From positions 62,001-126,000 of the forward strand of contig JAGFNK010000037.1 in NCBI GenBank assembly GCA_025769875.1: 64,000 nt of DNA, in the 5' to 3' direction. The position numbers and the translations under genes are program-made. The notes beneath the pieces were generated by a model. It was not told where the DNA came from, did no database searches, and worked only from the letters and a program-made list of their open reading frames with translations. Shown here one piece after another: positions 58,626 to 64,000 of this stretch; the first letter of the stretch is position 1, and every line of letters starts with the position of its first letter. The stretch comes from Russula earlei (lineage: Eukaryota; Basidiomycota; Agaricomycetes; Russulales; Russulaceae).

Positions 58626-59192
58626 TGTTAAGATCCGACAGATCTTAGTACGACTCTTTAGTGAAAGAGTTGCTTGATATAGTTCAAGCACTAGACTTCG
58701 AAGCCTTTGATATTATCTCAGGAAGATTGGATGTAGAAAAGAGAGGGGCCTCTTTCAGGTAGAGTCTGCACTATAATTTTGTTTAGATCGGTAGACAAGA
58801 TGATTGTCTTGTTTAAAAGTGTAAGTTGAGCGTAAGGCTCGACTTCTTGGTACCACAGACTATTTATACAATATCTTGATAACTGCTGATCCGATTTGTA
58901 CGAAACTCGGGGTGCACATAGCGGAGAACCAGTAGTATCCAAATACAGAAAGCGCAATTCAAGAATGTTAGAAATGACTCATGCGTGAGTCATTCTTTCC
59001 TAGTATCTGTCATGAATCAATAAGCAGTGAGTAAGCTCTTACTGATCAGGATCAGTAAGCAATCACTAAGCCAGACAGGATCAGTAAGCAATGAGTAAGC
59101 AATCACTAAGCCAGATCAATAAGTGGACATATGAGTAATCACAGATGAGTCAGCAAAACAGGTGACAGTCAGAGAACACGAGAATCCTAACA
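58626..59192 (+). mobile_element. Family-D solo LTR, TSD CCCAT
   Basis: 567 bp from TGTTAAGATCC to AATCCTAACA with exact duplication CCCAT at 58621-58625 and 59193-59197. It carries the paired bZIP-type palindrome at 58974-58993 (two central bases off perfect symmetry). Confidence 0.92.
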
Positions 59193-59632
59193 CCCATCAT
59201 CTCACCCTCAATGCATGCTGTGCTGTTGCGATCATCATCGCATGTGCACCTTCCCAACAAATCAACAAAGCCCAAATGGCCCCACCAACACCACTCCCTT
59301 GCCGCCTCCATCACACCAGCACTCACCACACAATTGCAATCACCTTTGCAAGTGCATTCTCCCAACAAACCTGCACACCCCAAAAGAAGGCCAAATGGTC
59401 CCACCCAATGCCACTGCCCTCAATATCATCAAGCAGTGTTCTGGCTTTGGCCTTCACAGTTAAGGCCCTTAGATTAGTTTAAATATTCCTTATTTTGTTG
59501 TACTTTACTCTTCAATACACCATTATGTAAATTAAGAATTGTGTGTAATTGTTATCTGTGTTTGAAACAAATTGCAGAGTCGGGAATTGCCTTGAGGAGC
59601 CAAGTTGGTGGGGTGCTTGCCTTTTCTGGAGT

Positions 59633-59768
59633 GTGACAGATCATGTGAAATTCCAATGACTTTCATCATGCCTGTGACTCCTGTCACCCCTGGCTAATCC
59701 TGAAATTCAAGTTCCAAGTTCAAGTTCAAGAAATCTTGGTTGCTGTAAGGGGCCTCATCACATTCAAA
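59633..59768 (-). repeat. Family-G short dispersed repeat, copy 2
   Basis: Reverse complement of 55690-55835 over most of its length. Class unknown. Confidence 0.6.
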
Positions 59769-60148
59769 TCAAGGGGACTATGTTTGTTTTAGGAGACAGA
59801 AATAGGAGATGCAACAGAGTCTCTGGAGGACGGAAAGTGAAACTTCTGGACAACTTGAATCAGTCGTTTGAAGGGCTTGCACATGGGCGATGAGCAATGA
59901 GCGCTGAGCGCTGAACGGGCATGAGATGAGCTCGAGCCTGAGGAATGGACAAGGATGTCGTATTTATAGTTTTGATCCTATAAACTGATAAGATATTCTA
60001 CGATCGATCTGTTTTATCAAGCATGACGCTCCCCCTCATTCTAGCACGCATACATGCACCTGCTCACTATCCTCTGCGTCTTCGTCTCTCCGCGCGCAGC
60101 GCGGCGCGGGCCGCTTGCTATATATCGTCAACATGGCACATCTGGGGT

Positions 60149-60604
60149 CTATTGTCTGCCAACCTTTTTTTCCCATTCTGCCTTTCTTCTCTCCTGTTCA
60201 CGTATATACCGTTCAGACTCTGGGTTGCGGAACGGTGGTCCTGCAGCTGAAGGCATAAGCCGCCTTCCTTTCGTTCGCGTGTTGATCAGCCGAAGGCTCG
60301 AGTCAACGATTCTTGGAAATCTTGGATCATCATTGGGGATTGGGGGCACGGATATCACAATCTTGGGTATTTTTATCACTTCCGCTAGGCCCGGGGAGAG
60401 GTCAACTTCAGCCTGAGAGAGGCGGGCGTACCTACTGCTAGTAGGAGGTTCTTCTTCATGCCAGTGGGGCCCAGCTGGCTGAAAATAAGGCTTTACAAAA
60501 GATAAAGCATTTCCACGAGGGACAAGGGCGAACGACGGCGAGACGCTACTAGTAAAGGCGAGGCAGAAAATAGGAAAAAAAGAGGACATCCGCATTGTGA
60601 TCAT
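60149..60604 (-). CDS. Small secreted-like protein, 151 aa
   Basis: Minus-strand ORF. From ATG 60604 the product starts with a hydrophobic stretch (FFPIFCLAFTSSVSPSFA) ending in an Ala-rich cut-like site, so a signal peptide is likely. The mature part has an acidic patch (HEEEPPTSSRYARLS), a hydrophobic strand (IPKIVISVPPIP) and a charged C-terminal helix (ERYIREQERRKAEWEKK). No known domain. A decayed duplicate is at 40300-40770. An upstream in-frame start at 60709 would bury the leader, so the inner Met is preferred. Role unknown. Confidence 0.5.
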   Translation of the reverse strand: MITMRMSSFFPIFCLAFTSSVSPSFALVPRGNALSFVKPYFQPAGPHWHEEEPPTSSRYARLSQAEVDLSPGLAEVIKIPKIVISVPPIPNDDPRFPRIVDSSLRLINTRTKGRRLMPSAAGPPFRNPESERYIREQERRKAEWEKKVGRQ

Positions 60605-61438
60605 GGGTGGGATCGTCGATTTGAAATGCAACTCGTGGAGGTCAGTGGATGAACAAGACGGCGGCAGAGAATGTGGCAAAGACGGTGTCGGCAACCAGTA
60701 CCAACACACGAAGAGGAGAACTGGAAGAGTGGGAGAGAATCGGAACTGCAGGCGTTGCCAGTTGGTTGGGCCTGTTGTAGCCCATCATATGTCCCAATCC
60801 CGTCCACCCCAAGCACCTCACGCCAACGCTACGTTGATCCGCTCAATAGAGACCGGACGGGTGGTGGGTCCTTGAGGCCCGCGATTTTATCTCTTTCTCT
60901 AGAGAATAGCCCGGTCTTCGTGGCGCAAGCCCGCAAAACGCTGCCTGTCCGTTATCTTATCCAGCAATGGGTGGGCGTCCCTCCGAGGCTCCGAATCCAG
61001 ACGTCGAGATTTAACTAGGCCTCGGTATTGGCGATTCCCATCTGTTATCAGCTCATAAGGTTGCGTTGCTATCATCGTCATCAGCCGGAGAAATGCCTTT
61101 GATAGGCCGCGGCCTCTTATTGGCCCGCGGGGTCACGTGAATTTGGGTGCAGTCGGCGCGCGACTGTTGAAGTCAATCACGACTGCCGATTTTCTCAAAG
61201 CGCTTGCGTCGCAGGACTGAACTTTTATGCCTTACCCTACGATCAGGAAAGCGCAATCATATGGACTTGCATTAGCATAAAGCTTGCCTTGCAATCTGAA
61301 TCAATCTGGGAAATTTCAATCTAGAAACTGATTACATGGTTTTTAAAAAAATCTCATTCCATGGTAACACAACAAGGTATACTATCACCTATGGGGAACT
61401 TGCCATTCCACTACCATCTTGCCAATTTCATTTTCCCC
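60605..61438. other. Duplicated flank of the secreted-protein locus and intergenic DNA
   Basis: 60640-60880 matches 40790-41000 (same 'gccaacgct.cgttgatccgctcaa' block), marking a segmental duplicate. No gene supported in the rest. Confidence 0.4.
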
Positions 61439-61684
61439 TGTTGGACGTGCAGCCGCTAAGTGCCACACAAATGGACAACCCGGACCATATGTGTAAATAA
61501 TTCGAATTTAGTTATTGTTCGTTTTCCCTCAGTCTTTTACACACAAGACTGAGGTCAGTACTACAATTTCTTTACACTCCTTTAAAGCTAATACTGTACA
61601 TAGCTCTTATTCTATAGGTTAGCACACTAACCTGAATATAGTCTTTTACACACAAGACTGAGCTCTTATTCTATAGCTCCAACA
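61439..61684 (+). mobile_element. Short solo LTR, TSD TCCCC
   Basis: 246 bp from TGTTGGACGTGC to GCTCCAACA, exact duplication TCCCC at 61434-61438 and 61685-61689. It contains two hairpins with the same 8-nt loop TTACACAC: 10-bp arms 61527-61536/61545-61554 and 6-bp arms 61640-61645/61654-61659. By layout I place it with copia-type LTRs. Confidence 0.9.
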
Positions 61685-61689
61685 TCCCC

Positions 61690-62099
61690 TGTATCTGCTC
61701 AAACAACCCCATTTAAAACTTTGTAGTTATACTATTGAGTGCCATTAATGTCATTCTAGTAAAGAAAAATGGAGGTCCATTGAGTGGTTTTTGAGTAGTA
61801 TTTTGGCTGGAGGTCATGCCTGCATCACACCTTCTGTCATGGTGGAGTGTGGAGTTTGATTCCAGCTGGGTGATCACTGTACGCTGACTCAGAGGAGTCT
61901 GGTCACTGCTGTTTTATCCTCTTAATGCCATGTTACAGGCAGTCCAATCAGCCAGTGCAAGACCATACATATGAGCAGCAGCTACAGGCAGCTATAACAA
62001 TGATATATATTGACCTTTTACTTTTACTCATGCAGCACTGGCCTGTGATGTGAGCACTGCATTCTGTACATAGCCAAGTCCTGGATTTCACTCAATAAT
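61690..62099. other. AT-rich spacer, no gene recognised
   Basis: No ORF of interest. The target of the Ty3-like insertion (left flank ATAAT, 62095-62099) lies at its end. Confidence 0.4.
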
Positions 62100-62711
62100 T
62101 GTTATGATTTACCCCCTTGTCGGTTCGCCCATTACTCTCTTGTTATTGTTCCCCCTTACCACCCTCTTGATTACCGTTTCATCCCTTGATGTTGATGGTC
62201 CCTTACTGTTTCATCCATTGTGTTTCACCTGTTGTGTTTCACCTATTGTGTTTCACCTATTGCTGAGTTATCTTTGCTATTGGCTCACCTTCACCTATTG
62301 TTCTGCTTATAGTACTGTACAGCCTCGCTACATACAGTATTTAAGCGCCTGTTGAAGCTGGGGAATGCCCCAAGCTTAGCTTTGTCCCATTTCCTGTCGC
62401 ATCCCTTGCCCTGTATACTCTCTCAATCACAACTTGCTTGTGCTGGCCTTTACTCTGCTTGACCTGAGCACACTTCAAGGAACCCTTGTGTTCCTCTTCC
62501 TCCTCTGCCTCTCACTCATCGTCCTCCTCTTCTGTGAAACCAGAAGATCGACTCTGTCTGCGGACTGAGTCATTATCTGACTTAGCCTTGAGACGCTAAA
62601 CCCTTGAACCGGTCTCCTTGAGCCGGCCCCACTGAACCCTTGAACCAAGTCACAGGGACTTGGCCCCATTGAACCTTGAGCTAACGCTCTAACGGCCGCG
62701 ACGCCGTAACA
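62100..62711 (+). repeat. 5' LTR of the Ty3-like element
   Basis: TGTTATGATTT...GCCGTAACA. Four 'tgtttcacc/tattg' repeats occupy 62208-62300. A TATA-like TATTTAA at 62338-62344 precedes the predicted transcript start (62372) by about 30 bp. Confidence 0.9.
62338..62344 (+). promoter_or_regulatory. TATA-like box of the Ty3-like LTR
   Basis: TATTTAA, 34 bp upstream of the 11-base block at 62372-62382 that pairs with the PBS. The spacing fits transcription starting exactly at that block. The solo copies keep the box. Confidence 0.6.
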
Positions 62712-62712
62712 C

Positions 62713-62723
62713 AAGCTAAGCTT
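62713..62723 (+). other. Self-primer binding site, 11 nt
   Basis: AAGCTAAGCTT, one base after the LTR, is the exact reverse complement of AAGCTTAGCTT at 62372-62382, which by TATA spacing should be the 5' end of the RNA. No match to a tRNA 3' end (no TGG start). The same arrangement and length are known for Tf1 of fission yeast. Confidence 0.8.
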
Positions 62724-63196
62724 CCTACTCCATTCTGGAGATCAACCTTGAACTACCATCGAATCGTTGGGTCCGTGTCCAACCCAGACCATCCCCAGAC
62801 CTTCCCGAGCACGTCGTAGGAGCTGCCACTTGGGACAGCTTTCACACTTTCCTCTGTTACATCACCACTGAAAACAACGAAGAATTACCAGTTGAATTCA
62901 TCAACAACCGCTGGTTCGAACTACAACTTAGGAGAGGACAACTCTACACTCACCAAGACCTAGAACTCCTTAGAAACAGCCTTGGATTAGGCTACTGGAG
63001 GGAAAACGACCCTCTCTACGAACCACCGTCAGAATCAGAAGCCTCTTCCACAGAAGGCAACCCCCCTGAACCAGAAAACACCACTGAAACTCAGACACCT
63101 TTCGAATCCCCTGCACTAGAGCCAGAGAACCCCCTTGAAAGTCAAGAATCCATCGAAACCCTAGAAATCAACCCACAGAACCCTCCAGAACCTGAT

Positions 63197-64000
63197 ATGG
63201 CAGCCCAACCCCAAGTCGCTGTACAACCCCCCCAGATGGCCGCTCAGGCCCCCCAGATGGCCGCCCAGGCCCCCCCAGTCGTCGTTCCACCCCCTCAAGC
63301 AGCTGCTCCAGCACCACAAGGCACTAATGGGTCCCTCAGCGGTAAAGAACCCACTGCCTTCACAGGGGAGAGGAACAAAACAAAAAGATTTATCATGGAA
63401 TTCAACCTATTCTGGGGGCTCAATGATGACAAAGCAGTAATGATCTCCCCTTTTAAACGAACAATGCTGGCTCTCTCCTATATTCAAGGAGAAAAGGTTG
63501 AAGAATGGGTCAATTCACAAGCAACCGCACTCAGGGAAAAAGTAAACAGGGCCCAGAACCCCATCGATAGAATGAACGAAGCATTATGGAATGACTTTGT
63601 TACAGACTTTACATTCAAATTCACTAACACTGCGGAGAAAGAGGATGCCCAAGCGGCTCTTGCCAAGCATACAATGAAGGAATCCCTTGACGATTACATT
63701 TCCACCTTCGAACAACTTCTGAATAAAACAGGGTGGCCAGAAACGGACGTTATCGCCATTGAAAGCTTCAAAAATGGTCTAAAAATCGGGCTCTACCGTG
63801 CAATCTTAAACAGAGACGTCTGGCCCACCACCCTCCAGGAATGGAAGGAAGAAGCCAGAAGGCAACATCGACGTTTCATCACCATCAGGGAGAAGCTCAA
63901 AGGAAAAACCACACACTCCCCTTCTGAACACAAAACTCACCACCCCGATCGAATGCAAGTGGACGCCGCCAAATCTAATTTCAAGAAACTTACTGAAGAA
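63197..64000 (+). CDS. Gag of the Ty3-like element, partial (268 codons to the window edge)
   Basis: Capsid precursor. ATG 63197 is the first in-frame ATG. A Gln/Ala/Pro-rich lead (MAAQAP repeats) precedes a Retrotrans_gag-like domain: FTGERNKTKRFIMEF (about residue 60), EEWVNSQ, WNDFVTDFTFKF and LDDYISTFEQLL, then WPTTLQEWKEEA. The zinc knuckle expected next is outside the window. The frame is also open and protein-like from 62720 to 63196 without any ATG, so translation may begin upstream at a near-cognate codon, for example CTG 62735. No lesions are seen, so the element may be intact. Confidence 0.85.
   Translation, partial: MAAQPQVAVQPPQMAAQAPQMAAQAPPVVVPPPQAAAPAPQGTNGSLSGKEPTAFTGERNKTKRFIMEFNLFWGLNDDKAVMISPFKRTMLALSYIQGEKVEEWVNSQATALREKVNRAQNPIDRMNEALWNDFVTDFTFKFTNTAEKEDAQAALAKHTMKESLDDYISTFEQLLNKTGWPETDVIAIESFKNGLKIGLYRAILNRDVWPTTLQEWKEEARRQHRRFITIREKLKGKTTHSPSEHKTHHPDRMQVDAAKSNFKKLTEE

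Larger units (their letters stand above)
62100..64000 (+). mobile_element. Ty3-like LTR retrotransposon (family A), 5' part; runs off the window
   Basis: Contains a 612-bp 5' LTR, a self-primer type PBS and the start of gag. Solo LTRs of the same family lie at 3481 and 56125. Gag homology and self-priming together suggest a Tf1/sushi-like chromovirus; pol is not visible, so the class is inferred. Confidence 0.88.

Noticed and set aside
62712..62730. tRNA-type primer site after the Ty3-like LTR
   Set aside because: No TGG start or recognisable tRNA 3' complement; the self-complementary 11-mer explains the site better.

Overview
This is a 64 kb piece of a fungal nuclear genome, most likely an agaricomycete (Basidiomycota). 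Genes carry many short GT-AG introns. The window holds a DUF6699-type protein, F-box/leucine-rich proteins and an HNH-like relic that I recognise from mushroom-forming fungi, perhaps Boletales. There are no bacterial features. The organism name is an inference.

Layout. 1-6.6 kb is a mosaic of LTR fragments and solo LTRs. 6.8-13.4 kb is a gene island: arginyl-tRNA synthetase (the only clear housekeeping gene), a nine-exon gene joining an agaricomycete-specific N-terminal region to a DUF6699 region, and a frameshifted F-box gene. 13.7-17.2 kb is a broken pogo-like DNA transposon. 19.4-24.9 kb is a complete-length but defective Ty1/copia element. 25.0-25.6 kb is a solo LTR of the same family. 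25.8-28.7 kb is a decayed Mutator-like element with long terminal inverted repeats. 29.9-32.9 kb holds two decayed lineage-specific genes. 34.6-39.8 kb is a nearly pristine copia element with one 1341-codon polyprotein. 40-49 kb is a second gene island of small-secreted-like, F-box and DUF6699-fusion paralogues, mostly pseudogenes, copying the unit at 9-13 kb. 50.5-54.9 kb is a heavily mutated relative of the intact copia element. 55.0-55.4 kb is a large inverted repeat. 56.1-58.0 kb is a three-deep nest of solo LTRs. The right edge enters a Ty3-like element whose 5' LTR, self-primer and gag are visible.

Retroelement boundaries were fixed by TG...CA ends and 5-bp target-site duplications read directly: CCTTT, CCCAT, CCAAC, ATATC, TATAC, GTTGC, TTGCT, CCAGC, TCAAC, CAGAA and TCCCC are exact, and two others match at 4 of 5 bases. 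Differences between copies look concentrated at CpG sites (CG to TG or CA), suggesting decay through cytosine methylation. Three sets of observations seem most worth follow-up. The Ty3-like element has an exact 11-base self-primer. The copia PBSs match the anticodon arm of initiator tRNA. Every copia-type LTR family here carries two direct copies of a short hairpin whose arms differ between families while the layout is kept.
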